DNA of 64,000 nt. Origin: an uncultured Enhydrobacter sp. Its GTDB lineage: Bacteria > Pseudomonadota > Gammaproteobacteria > Pseudomonadales > Moraxellaceae. Position 1 is the first letter of the stretch; each line of letters starts with the position of its first letter. Made by a program: the position numbers and the translations under genes. The stretch is from contig CAMIOS010000001.1 in NCBI GenBank assembly GCA_946222995.1, positions 1 to 64,000 of the forward strand, given 5' to 3'. This document shows, in pieces, positions 1 to 8,875 of the stretch. The notes beneath the pieces are model-generated. The model did not search any database. It was not told where the DNA came from and was given only the letters and a program-made list of their open reading frames with translations.

Positions 1-221
1 GGACTTCTTTTTTTTTAGCTTTCTTTGGGAACTTATCCCGAGTTCAGGTTAATTATCATTAGATGGGAGCAACTAGCGACTTTGATCCAGCCGATAAAAT
101 TTGTGCCGTGAAGTTAAGGCAAGATGCTTAAAAATATGCTAAAATCAGCCGATTTTTTAACGCTTTCCATTTTTTTACTGTCTTTTTAACTGTTTACGCC
201 GTCCGATAATGGAAAAAAAGT
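1..221. other. left-edge non-coding stretch
   Basis: AT-rich leader of the first gene. No recognisable gene end, tRNA or strong terminator is seen. It has a T-rich run near base 10 and a small GGGA...TCCC inverted repeat around 27-39. A ribosome binding site (GGAAAA around 211-216) lies just before the first start codon. A short open frame reaching a stop near base 50 could be the tail of an upstream gene, but it looks like no known protein. Confidence 0.4.
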
Positions 222-1532
222 ATGTTTGCAGAGATTTGGCATCGGCTCGCTAGTCATCCGCAGTTTTTTGCGATACTGACGATTCCATTTGTCACTGCCA
301 TAGTGACATGGGCACACGTGTGGATGGCGCTCAAAATGTTGTTTTATCCCATCAATTTTTGGGGCATACCCATTAAACACTTCCCGGGTGGCGGGCTTGG
401 CTGGCAGGGTATTGTGCCCCGTAAAGCAGGTAAAATCTCGGGCATTATTGTTGATCAAACGCTATCAAAGCTTGGTTCACTCGATGAATTTTTTCAGGCA
501 ATGAACCCGGAGGAAGTGGCGGATTATATCAGCTCATCAATGAACGATAATTTAGACGCCATGATTGATGAAATCATGCTAGAGCGATCGGCAAGCCTTT
601 GGCAGTCCTTGCCATATGCCGTCAAACGCCGTATTTATCATTATGGGCATGAGCAGCTACCGATGGTAATGAAAAATTTGGTGCTGGATTTGACCCACAA
701 TGTCGAGAACTTGGTCGATATGCGGGAGATGATTGTCAATAAGATGGAGTCTGATCGGGCATTAATGGTGCGAATGTTCCTAAAAGTGGGACAAAAAGAA
801 ATCAATTTTATTTGGCATATTAGTGCAGTCATTGGGTTTTTGTTCGGTATCGTGCAGATGGCGATTTTTTGGTTTGTGCCTGTGCATTGGACGGTGCCTT
901 TTTTTGCGGCGATTTGGGGCTTTTTTACCAATTGGATCGCGATTTGGATGGTATTTAATCCGATTGAACCGCATTATTTTCGCTTTATCAAATTTTTTAG
1001 TCTGACTAAAGCCTTTCCTTTTATACGTTTTTGCATGCCACACATGGCAACGTTTAACTGGCAGGGCGGCTTTATGAAGCGTCAGCCTGAGGTGTCTTCG
1101 GTTTTTGCCGAAATTGTGGTAAAAGAGTTGGTGACGTTACAAAATATCATGCATGAGATGATGTATGGTAGCCGACAACTTGCCACGCGAGAGCTAATAA
1201 AAAGCCATATTCAGCAGATTGTCGAATCACAAGTGGTACAAACCAGCCTAAAATTTGGGCTAGGTCGTAAAGAAATTGGACAGCTTCAAAATGTGATTAT
1301 TGATAAATCGATTGCTGCAACCATGATTTCGATGCGTAATCCAGCGCTCAATCAAAGCCGAGCTGAGAAGATTTATGGGTTATTTCGTGACCGTTTATTG
1401 GCATTAACGCCCCATGAGTTTCAGAATTTATTGCGCCCTGCCTTTCGAGAAGATGAGCTAACGTTGATTATTTTGGGCGGGGTGACAGGCTTTGTGGCTG
1501 GCTGGCTACATTTGATATTGGTGTTTTATTAA
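222..1532 (+). CDS. DUF445 family inner-membrane protein
   Basis: A 436-residue protein with hydrophobic segments at about 15-38, 192-215, 222-245 and 413-436. The central part is amphipathic and helical. The Gly/Pro-rich FPGGG...WQGIVPRK stretch near residue 55 and the paired membrane segments fit the DUF445 family (YjiN/YheB-like), whose function is not established. The start is supported by a GGA-rich ribosome binding site nine bases upstream. It lies 58 bp before ccmF on the same strand and could be co-transcribed with it, but nothing ties it to cytochrome maturation. The family call is from recognition of the overall pattern, so function stays open. Confidence 0.7.
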   Translation: MFAEIWHRLASHPQFFAILTIPFVTAIVTWAHVWMALKMLFYPINFWGIPIKHFPGGGLGWQGIVPRKAGKISGIIVDQTLSKLGSLDEFFQAMNPEEVADYISSSMNDNLDAMIDEIMLERSASLWQSLPYAVKRRIYHYGHEQLPMVMKNLVLDLTHNVENLVDMREMIVNKMESDRALMVRMFLKVGQKEINFIWHISAVIGFLFGIVQMAIFWFVPVHWTVPFFAAIWGFFTNWIAIWMVFNPIEPHYFRFIKFFSLTKAFPFIRFCMPHMATFNWQGGFMKRQPEVSSVFAEIVVKELVTLQNIMHEMMYGSRQLATRELIKSHIQQIVESQVVQTSLKFGLGRKEIGQLQNVIIDKSIAATMISMRNPALNQSRAEKIYGLFRDRLLALTPHEFQNLLRPAFREDELTLIILGGVTGFVAGWLHLILVFY

Positions 1533-1590
1533 TGTTTATTTATTGGGCGCTTGAGCTTGTTGAAAAACTGGGTCGGCGCTAGGAGCTAAG

Positions 1591-3621
1591 ATGTTAATCA
1601 CAGAGTTGGGTTATTTTGCCTTGGTGGCGGCATTGGTGATTGCAATATTGCAAGTCATTTTTCCGACTGTGGGGGTGATGCGGCATCAGCCTGCTTGGCA
1701 ACGGCTAGCAGGCAGCTTTGCGATGGCACAATTTGTGGCGGTGGCGACGTCTTTTTTGTGTTTGATGTATGGGTTTTATGCCAATGATTTTACTTTAAGT
1801 TATGTGGCGAATCAGTCTAATTCGTTGTTACCATGGTATTATCGACTGTCTGCTACTTGGGGCGGACATGAAGGATCCCTGTTATTGTGGGTGACGATTT
1901 TGGCGACTTGGGGACTTGCGGTATCGCTATTTAGCAAAAGCCTACCGCTTGATATGCGTGCACGGGTATTAGTGGTCATCGGGTTTGTGCAATTGATGAT
2001 GACCTCGATGGTGGTGTTTGTGTCCTCGCCGTTTAATCGCACGTTACCCAACATTCCGGTGGATGGGGCAGATTTAAATCCATTATTGCAAGACCCTGGG
2101 CTGATTTTTCATCCGCCAATGTTATATATGGGCTATGTGGGGGCGGTAGTGCCATTTGCCTTTGCTATTGCGGCGTTGTGGGCAGGTCGGCTTGATGCGG
2201 TGTGGACGCGTTGGAGCCGTCCTTGGACGTTGGCGGCATGGTGCTGTTTGACCCTTGGGATCGCTTTTGGTTCGCTTTGGGCGTATAACGAGCTGGGGTG
2301 GGGCGGATGGTGGTTTTGGGACCCTGTAGAAAATGCGTCTTTAATGCCGTGGCTGGGTGGGGCTGCGCTGATACATTCGCTTGCCGTAACTGAAAAACGG
2401 GGTGTGTTCAAAGCTTGGACGATTATGCTGGCTATTTTCACCTTTGCATTAAGTTTATTGGGCACGTTTTTGGTACGTTCGGGGGTGATTACCTCGGTGC
2501 ATTCCTTTGCCGCTGACCCGACTCGAGGGCTGTTTATTTTGGTGATTCTTGGCGTGGTGATTGGTGGCGGTCTTGCGATGTTTGCTTGGCGCGGCTGGCG
2601 ACTGACCCAAGAAAGCCATTATCAATTAAAATCTCGTGAAACTTTACTAGTGGTTAATAATGTGATTGTACTGGTAGCGACCATCGTGGTGGTGATTGGT
2701 ACACTCTACCCAATGCTTGCCGATGCCTTCAAACTTGGGCAAGTGTCGGTGGGAGCGCCATATTTTAACGCGTTATTTGTACCGTTAACTTGGCTTTTGT
2801 TATTGGTATTGGGGTTAGGACCGATTAGCCGCTGGAAAAAAGACACCCGTCCATTTTTGGGCAGTAGCCTTGCGATTTTGGCAAGTAGTTTGGTGTTTGG
2901 AGCAATTGTAAGTTATCTACTCATGCCCACAACAGACATGACAAAAATGTTAAATATTGGCATATCAGCGGCATTGTGTCTGTGGGTATTGGTGTGGATG
3001 CTCATTGATATCAAAGACAAAACCCGCCATGCTTCAAGCTTGATTAACGGCTTAAAACGCTTAAATATCGGTTATTGGGGCATGCAGGCGGCTCATTTGG
3101 GAATTTTGCTTGTGACATTGGGTATTGCCATCACCACCTCAACGAGTATCGAAAAAGACATCGCCATGAGTGAAGGCGAGACCGCCCATGTGCAGGGGTT
3201 TGACTTTACCATTGACTCGTTTCAACAGCTGCGTGGTTCCAACTATGATGCCACCCAAGCCCAAGTCACGGTGAGTAAAAACGGTCAAACCATCGCCAAA
3301 CTGTACCCTGAAAAACGTCATTACGTGATTAGTCAAATGCCAATGACCGAAGCATCGATTCATTATAACCCATTGCGTGATGTGTATATGGCGCTGGGCG
3401 AGCCGATTGTGCAAGGCAATGAAAGTGAGCTGACCGCCAAAAAATGGGCAGTGCGAATCTATGTCAAACCTGCGGTACGTTGGATTTGGTGGGGGGCATT
3501 TGTGATTGCGTTTGGAGCGATACTAAGCATGCTAGACAAACGCTATCGTAAAAACGGCAATAAAAAACTGCTCAATGCCACCGACACAGTTGGTCAAAAA
3601 ATTGGTTTAACAGAGGTTTAG
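1591..3621 (+). CDS. ccmF: cytochrome c-type biogenesis protein CcmF (heme lyase subunit)
   Basis: A 676-residue polytopic inner-membrane protein, the usual CcmF length. The tryptophan-rich WWD motif that handles heme in the CcmC/CcmF family is seen at about residues 235-250 (WGGWWFWDPVENAS). Conserved histidines in LIFHPPMLYMGY and LIHSLAVTEKRG lie on either side, as expected for heme coordination. A large periplasmic domain lies before the last membrane helix near 625-645. CcmF joins heme to apocytochrome c with CcmH in the periplasm. A GGAG ribosome binding site precedes the ATG. It begins a tight run ccmF-ccmG-ccmH-ccmI with gaps or overlaps of under 20 bp, clearly one operon. Confidence 0.96.
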   Translation: MLITELGYFALVAALVIAILQVIFPTVGVMRHQPAWQRLAGSFAMAQFVAVATSFLCLMYGFYANDFTLSYVANQSNSLLPWYYRLSATWGGHEGSLLLWVTILATWGLAVSLFSKSLPLDMRARVLVVIGFVQLMMTSMVVFVSSPFNRTLPNIPVDGADLNPLLQDPGLIFHPPMLYMGYVGAVVPFAFAIAALWAGRLDAVWTRWSRPWTLAAWCCLTLGIAFGSLWAYNELGWGGWWFWDPVENASLMPWLGGAALIHSLAVTEKRGVFKAWTIMLAIFTFALSLLGTFLVRSGVITSVHSFAADPTRGLFILVILGVVIGGGLAMFAWRGWRLTQESHYQLKSRETLLVVNNVIVLVATIVVVIGTLYPMLADAFKLGQVSVGAPYFNALFVPLTWLLLLVLGLGPISRWKKDTRPFLGSSLAILASSLVFGAIVSYLLMPTTDMTKMLNIGISAALCLWVLVWMLIDIKDKTRHASSLINGLKRLNIGYWGMQAAHLGILLVTLGIAITTSTSIEKDIAMSEGETAHVQGFDFTIDSFQQLRGSNYDATQAQVTVSKNGQTIAKLYPEKRHYVISQMPMTEASIHYNPLRDVYMALGEPIVQGNESELTAKKWAVRIYVKPAVRWIWWGAFVIAFGAILSMLDKRYRKNGNKKLLNATDTVGQKIGLTEV

Positions 3622-3638
3622 TAAACAGAAGGTATAAC

Positions 3639-4211
3639 ATGGCACAACAAAAAAAACAGTTATGGTTTATTCTACCGCTATTGGCATTTTTATTGGCAAT
3701 CGGGCTTTTTTATACCAGACTGGGCAAGGATACCACCATCGAAACCAATACCTCGGTCAATAAACCGTTACCAATGCTCAAGTTACCCAGTTTGGGCAAT
3801 CCAAGCGAAATTGTCACCCATGCCCAACTGCCCAACGAGCCGTATCTGGTCAATGTCTGGGCATCGTGGTGTATTACCTGTAAAGTTGAGCACCCATTTT
3901 TGATGCAGATGGCAAAAGCCGGCGTGCCGATTGTGGGTATTGATTATAAAGATGAAACCAAAGACGCATTAGCGTATCTTAATGAACATCAAGACCCGTA
4001 TAAAATCAGCTTGGTGGATAAAGGCGATTACGGCATTGATTTGGGGCTTACAGGTACGCCAGAATCGTTTGTGGTGGATAACAAAGGCAATGTGCGCCAG
4101 CATATCATCGGTGAAATCAACGAAGAACGCTATAATCAGCGGGTCTTGCCCTGTATGACCGCATTGCGAAGTAATGCCGATGCGGCAAAAGTAGCCGAGG
4201 CATGTCACTAA
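3639..4211 (+). CDS. ccmG: thiol:disulfide interchange protein CcmG/DsbE
   Basis: A 190-residue periplasmic thioredoxin-fold protein anchored by one N-terminal membrane helix (about residues 9-25). The redox site is WCITC (Cys78 and Cys81) in the WASWC context typical of CcmG. The cis-proline loop (TGTPESFVVD) is near residue 133. CcmG keeps the apocytochrome CxxCH cysteines reduced for heme attachment. It starts 17 bp after ccmF and its stop codon overlaps the probable start of ccmH, so translation is likely coupled. CcmG is preferred over generic TlpA because of the operon. Confidence 0.95.
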   Translation: MAQQKKQLWFILPLLAFLLAIGLFYTRLGKDTTIETNTSVNKPLPMLKLPSLGNPSEIVTHAQLPNEPYLVNVWASWCITCKVEHPFLMQMAKAGVPIVGIDYKDETKDALAYLNEHQDPYKISLVDKGDYGIDLGLTGTPESFVVDNKGNVRQHIIGEINEERYNQRVLPCMTALRSNADAAKVAEACH

Positions 4212-4735
4212 TGAATCTAAAAGCCTCTTGTATCACGTTGACATTTTTTGGGTTACTTAGCTTATCAAGCCTCTCAAGTCTGGCAGCGATTGATACCTAC
4301 CAGTTTGATAACCCACGCCAAGAAGCCCAATATCGAGCATTAATCGAAGAATTTCGCTGTCCAAAATGTCAAAATCAAAACCTTGCTGGTTCAGATGCAC
4401 CCATCGCTCAAGATCTCAAGCAAAAAACCTATGAAATGGTCAAAGACGGACGTACAGATAGCGAAATCCGCAACTACATGAATGAACGCTATGGCGACTT
4501 TATCAGCTATAAGCCACCGGTACGCCCTTCAACATGGATTTTATGGTTTTTTCCGCCTGTGTTATTGGGCTTGGCATTAATTTTTTGGTTTATCAAGCAT
4601 CGGCATCGCACCCAACGCCAGATACAGCAAGACATTATCGTCAGTGAACCTTTATCAAACAGCGAACAACAACGGCTCAATGAATTGCTCAAAACCGATG
4701 CGATGGCTCGCAATGATAACCGTGATGACAAGTAA
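4211..4735 (+). CDS. ccmH: cytochrome c-type biogenesis protein CcmH
   Basis: About 174 residues from the chosen ATG, which overlaps the ccmG stop by one base (TAATG). An alternative in-frame ATG nine bases upstream at 4202 is possible. There is a signal peptide ending near LSSLAA, the thiol motif RCPKC (Cys50 and Cys53), and a C-terminal membrane helix around 105-125. This is the short CcmH form; the TPR part that E. coli CcmH carries is the separate next gene. CcmH reduces apocytochrome cysteines and works with CcmF in heme ligation in the periplasm. ccmI starts 11 bp downstream. Confidence 0.94.
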   Translation: MNLKASCITLTFFGLLSLSSLSSLAAIDTYQFDNPRQEAQYRALIEEFRCPKCQNQNLAGSDAPIAQDLKQKTYEMVKDGRTDSEIRNYMNERYGDFISYKPPVRPSTWILWFFPPVLLGLALIFWFIKHRHRTQRQIQQDIIVSEPLSNSEQQRLNELLKTDAMARNDNRDDK

Positions 4736-4746
4736 AAGGAAACTTC

Positions 4747-6015
4747 ATGCCAACGTTAATTGTATTTTTGGGGCTTGCCACCGCTTTGTCCATCACCTTA
4801 GCCGTTATTATCCTGCTTCCTTGGTTTGGGCGGTCACGTTTTTATCGAGAAGACAATCAGTTATTAACGCTTAATATCAGTGTATTTAAACAACGATTAG
4901 CCGAGCTTGAGGACGACTTTAACCAAGGTCAAATTGACCAAGTGACCTATGATAATCAAAAACTCGCCCTAGAACGCCAATTGCTTGATATTAGCCAAAG
5001 CTATGATAACGCAAGCTTTACACCTAACTGGAAAAGCCGAGCGATTTTTTTGGTATGGATCCCATTTTTGGCGGGTATGGCATATTTTATTATCAGTGAT
5101 CGAACACCGGTTTATAAGCTGTGGCAAGCTGAAGATAGCGTGGGCAAAGTCGCCGATGATTTATTGACCGCAAAAATTGAAACGCCGCCTGAGTGGGCGA
5201 CCAAAGACAGCCAAGCGCTCATCAATGCCATGCAGGTTAATGTGCATCAGCATGCCACCGATCCGCTACGTTGGTTTCGGCTATCCGAGATTTTTATGGC
5301 GCTACAAGCCCCTGAGCAAGCCATCGAGGCGTTGTCCCGAGCCTACCGCCTTAATCCAGATGACGAAAAAGTGGCGATTACCTTGGCGCAAACCAAATTC
5401 TTCACCCAAGGCGGGCAGATGGATAGCGATACTCGCCAAGTCACCGAGCATATTTTAGCCAAAAATCCCAATCACCAAGGGGCGCAAATGCTCATGGCGA
5501 TGGGCGAAATGCGCAGCGGTAACTATGCGGCGGCGCGCAAATGGGTGAGTCTGATCAAAGCAGATTTACAAGCCCGCCCTGGTGACCATACCCAAGCCTT
5601 AAACAGCCTAGCTGACCTTGAAAAAAACATTGATGAACGAGAGCAACAAAGCCAAAATGCCATTAAGGTAAATGTGACCATTAGCCCCGAGACTTTAGGA
5701 CGGGTCAAAAAAGGCGATACCTTATTTGTGTCGGTGCGTCCATTGGCCGGTGGTGCGCCTGTTGCTGCCAAAAAATTATCGGCAGATAATCTGGGCAAAA
5801 CAGCGATGGACATACAATTAAGCGATAATGACAGCATCATGCCGACCATGCCGCTAAGTGCCGCCATCTCTACCAATCAGCAACTTGTAATCACGGCTAG
5901 AATCAGTTCAACTGGCGATGCCATGCCCAAAACAGGTGACTTAACCAGTGACCCTGTGCCGCTTGATAACCAAGCACAAGTGACCAATGTCATGATTGAT
6001 AAAGTGGTGCCATAA
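4747..6015 (+). CDS. ccmI: c-type cytochrome biogenesis protein CcmI (TPR chaperone)
   Basis: A 422-residue protein with two membrane helices, at about residues 3-20 and 98-115. A periplasmic domain follows, with TPR-like helices about residues 140-290 (for example FMALQAPEQAIEALSRAYRLNPDD). A beta-rich C-terminal domain lies at about 310-420. In the family, CcmI binds the C-terminus of apocytochrome c and hands it to CcmFH. An AGGA ribosome binding site and an 11-bp gap from ccmH place it last in this operon. No terminator hairpin is obvious in the 230 bp after it. Confidence 0.9.
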   Translation: MPTLIVFLGLATALSITLAVIILLPWFGRSRFYREDNQLLTLNISVFKQRLAELEDDFNQGQIDQVTYDNQKLALERQLLDISQSYDNASFTPNWKSRAIFLVWIPFLAGMAYFIISDRTPVYKLWQAEDSVGKVADDLLTAKIETPPEWATKDSQALINAMQVNVHQHATDPLRWFRLSEIFMALQAPEQAIEALSRAYRLNPDDEKVAITLAQTKFFTQGGQMDSDTRQVTEHILAKNPNHQGAQMLMAMGEMRSGNYAAARKWVSLIKADLQARPGDHTQALNSLADLEKNIDEREQQSQNAIKVNVTISPETLGRVKKGDTLFVSVRPLAGGAPVAAKKLSADNLGKTAMDIQLSDNDSIMPTMPLSAAISTNQQLVITARISSTGDAMPKTGDLTSDPVPLDNQAQVTNVMIDKVVP

Positions 6016-6245
6016 GAAAAGAGCCTACATTACATAACCTCTTTGAGTCATATTAAAAAAATAAATGACTTTAAAGTTAAGATTTTTTATTAAAATAGCT
6101 TGTGGTTTTATAGGATACACGGTATTGTTATAAGCATAACGGTATAAGCGAGATTCGCTGCCTGATTAGGCACTATTGCACCCAAGTTATCTATTGGTTG
6201 TGTTTATATCATAATCTAACTATTTGATAATATTTAAGGAAAAGT

Positions 6246-6902
6246 ATGAAACGTATTATTTTATTAGGACCACCAGGGGCAGGCAAGGGCACACAAGCAC
6301 AGGTGATTACCAAAACATTCAATATCCCACAAATCTCGACTGGTGACATGCTCAGAGCGGCGATTAAAGATGGGACAGAATTGGGCAATCAAGCCAAATC
6401 GGTAATGGATGCAGGCGGTTTGGTGTCCGATGATTTGATCATTAACTTGGTTAAAGCGCGTATCGCCCAGCCGGATTGTGCCAATGGCTGTATTTTTGAT
6501 GGTTTTCCTCGTACTATCCCGCAAGCCCAAGCATTGGCGGATGCAGGTGTGCACATTGACAATGTGATAGAAATCGCTGTACCTGATGAAGATATCGTCG
6601 CTCGCCTATCGGGACGGCGTTCACATCCTGCGTCTGGTCGGGTGTATCACGTGATTTACAATCCGCCAAAAATTGAAGGCAAAGATGACGAAACAGGCGA
6701 AGACTTGGTACAGCGCGATGATGATAAAGAAGAAATCATCCGTGATCGCCTTGCCACATACCATAAGCAAACGGCAGCCTTGGTGGATTTTTACCAAGAT
6801 TTGGCTAAGACTGACAGCCATGCGCCACGTTATGCCAAATTTGATGGTACCCAAAGCATTGATAAAGTCAGCGAGCAAGTGTTGGCAGAATTAAAGCAAT
6901 AA
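6246..6902 (+). CDS. adk: adenylate kinase
   Basis: A 218-residue cytosolic enzyme that interconverts ATP + AMP and two ADP. The P-loop GPPGAGKGT is at residues 8-16. The AMP-binding STGDMLRAA and the DGFPRTIPQA motif follow, and the LID domain at about 122-160 (GRRSHPASGRVYH) has no zinc cysteines, as in other gammaproteobacterial long-form enzymes. An AAGGA ribosome binding site sits just upstream of the ATG. The gene has its own 230-bp leader and ends at a strong terminator, so it is probably monocistronic. Confidence 0.98.
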   Translation: MKRIILLGPPGAGKGTQAQVITKTFNIPQISTGDMLRAAIKDGTELGNQAKSVMDAGGLVSDDLIINLVKARIAQPDCANGCIFDGFPRTIPQAQALADAGVHIDNVIEIAVPDEDIVARLSGRRSHPASGRVYHVIYNPPKIEGKDDETGEDLVQRDDDKEEIIRDRLATYHKQTAALVDFYQDLAKTDSHAPRYAKFDGTQSIDKVSEQVLAELKQ

Positions 6903-6934
6903 GCTAAATAAAATCAACAAGCTAAATAACTATT

Positions 6935-6965
6935 AAAAAAGGCGTACTTGATACGCCTTTTTTTA
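6935..6965. terminator. bidirectional terminator between adk and the FAD dehydrogenase gene
   Basis: Perfect stem GGCGTA (6941-6946) with TACGCC (6952-6957), a 5-base loop, an A-run before and a T-run after. It can stop both convergent genes. Confidence 0.9.
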
Positions 6966-6966
6966 T

Positions 6967-8649
6967 TCATTGACTTGAAATCGCCACCCCTGCACGGCGT
7001 CCACTATAGATACAACCGCCTAAGAAGGTGCCTTCAAGTCCTCGCAAGCCATTCATCCCGCCACCACCAAAGCCCGTTGCTTCGCCGGCAGCGTACAAGC
7101 CTTTAATCGGACGTCCTGATGGCATCAATACTTGACCATCAAGGTTGGTTTGAATACCGCCCAAACTTTTACGGCTAACGATATATTCTCGTATCGCAAT
7201 AAACGGGGCGGCATTTGGATCATTAATTTTTTGGAATTTGCAGGTACGCATTTTATCGCCGCGCCATTGTCGCACCAGTTCAATGCGTTTGAGCTGTTCG
7301 TCTTGAAACTGACCCTTGCCCAAGTCTATTTGGGCATCGTATGCGGCGATGACTTTTTGCACATTTTCTAGTTTGACTTGGCTTTTGACAGTCGGGTCAT
7401 TGGCGTTCAGAGCATTCATTTTTTCAACCAGTTCGGGCAAGCTATCGGCAACCACCATATCTTCACAATTCTTCAACGCTTCTTGCACCAATGCGTTATT
7501 ACCAAATAAAATATCTTTAACTAATTTTAGTTTACTTTCTTCTCGTATCGCTGGATTAAATTCTGAACCTGAAATTGCAAATTCTTTCTTGGCGATTTTA
7601 TAGTTAAGGATTTGCCAAGAATAGCCGTCTGGGTGTTTGCACACTTGGGTAACCAAATCCCGAGTGTCAAAACCGGTAATTAGCGGAATATCGCCAATGA
7701 TGCGATTGCCGTCTGGGTCAAGCCATAACGCCGAGCGGGGCGGTACAAGTGACAATCCATGATCGGGCTGACTGGGACGCCAATGATGGACGCCAGCGGC
7801 ATAATTCCATTGATTTTCTAAAAAGGTAATATTTGCCCCAATTTTTTTGGCGGCGGTGTGTAGCGTGCCATCGGCAAAGGGATGTGCCCCATTCAAAATT
7901 TTGGCAGGGGGGGTGTGCCAGTCTTTGTGCCAATGTTGTTTGACTAGTTCAATATTGCCATTAATGCCGCCTGCAGTAATGACGGTTACGAGCGATTTTG
8001 CCAAAAACGCTTGCCCGTTCACCGTGCCTGCACAGCCGATGACGGTGCCTGCATCTTCGAGTAATTCGGTCACGTGATGCTCAAAGCCAAGTGTCACATT
8101 GCCGCGTTTAGGATGTTGGTTAAAGGCTTTGATAAGGCGGTTGACCAGCCCATAGCCCGTGCCCCAAACCACATGCCAGCGTGGCAGCGAGTTGCCACCG
8201 CCTTTTTTGACGACCGTGCCACCACCAAAATTGCCACGCTCAACCCATAATGGCATGGGTAAAAAGCTGATGCCACGAGCTTTGAGCCAATCATAAATCC
8301 ACACTTTAGAATCACGGATATAATGCTCCGCCCACGCCCACGCCCATTTTTCTTTTTCGGTGTCTTGCCCAAATTCGCCAAAACTATGCCAATCTTGTAG
8401 GGCAATTTCGGGTGAATCGTGGATGTTGGCACGTTTTTGCTCGGGCGTACCGACAATCAAAATACCGCCAAAACTTAGCTTGGCAAGCCCACCCAGTTTT
8501 GCTTCGATGTCTCTATCGAGCAGTACAATTTTGTGGTTGTTATTGTTTTTGACATCGTTGTCCATGATTTCTAAGGCGCACACGATGCCTGCAATGCCTG
8601 CCCCGATAATGGTGACATCGCTTTGGTAAGTCAGTTGTTGGTTAGCCAT
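6967..8649 (-). CDS. FAD-binding dehydrogenase (flavoprotein oxidoreductase, COG3573-like)
   Basis: A 560-residue single-chain flavoprotein. The N-terminal dinucleotide-binding motif is GAGIAG (residues about 16-21) followed by an acidic strand end (LLDRD). The C-terminal FAD motif GLYAAGEATGFGGGGMNG near residue 525 is typical of the fumarate-reductase/3-ketosteroid dehydrogenase superfamily. There is no signal peptide and no heme-binding CxxCH, so it is probably cytosolic. Full length and sequence style fit the predicted FAD-binding dehydrogenase family whose substrate is unknown; a steroid-dehydrogenase name would be over-reading. It converges on adk across a shared terminator and diverges from the helicase gene over 226 bp. 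Confidence 0.8.
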   Translation of the reverse strand: MANQQLTYQSDVTIIGAGIAGIVCALEIMDNDVKNNNNHKIVLLDRDIEAKLGGLAKLSFGGILIVGTPEQKRANIHDSPEIALQDWHSFGEFGQDTEKEKWAWAWAEHYIRDSKVWIYDWLKARGISFLPMPLWVERGNFGGGTVVKKGGGNSLPRWHVVWGTGYGLVNRLIKAFNQHPKRGNVTLGFEHHVTELLEDAGTVIGCAGTVNGQAFLAKSLVTVITAGGINGNIELVKQHWHKDWHTPPAKILNGAHPFADGTLHTAAKKIGANITFLENQWNYAAGVHHWRPSQPDHGLSLVPPRSALWLDPDGNRIIGDIPLITGFDTRDLVTQVCKHPDGYSWQILNYKIAKKEFAISGSEFNPAIREESKLKLVKDILFGNNALVQEALKNCEDMVVADSLPELVEKMNALNANDPTVKSQVKLENVQKVIAAYDAQIDLGKGQFQDEQLKRIELVRQWRGDKMRTCKFQKINDPNAAPFIAIREYIVSRKSLGGIQTNLDGQVLMPSGRPIKGLYAAGEATGFGGGGMNGLRGLEGTFLGGCIYSGRRAGVAISSQ

Positions 8650-8875
8650 AGTACGTTTGTTATCCTAAATGAATGTCAAAAATCATGCATAAGCAGTTTT
8701 GTGTTTATTCACAATGAGTTTAACATAAAACGGCGCGAGGGTAATGATTTTGCCTATATTACGAGCGAGGATCGCGACTTTGGCTAGCAAAACATTGCCT
8801 TTATGCCACTTTGGCTTTATAGTAGGGCGATTCGTGCCAATCCTTATAATTTTTCTCTGTTATTGATATTAACTC

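Noticed and set aside
186..458. A 90-codon open frame on the minus strand overlapping the DUF445 gene start
   Set aside because: No protein-like pattern; it lies antisense to a well-supported gene with a proper ribosome binding site.
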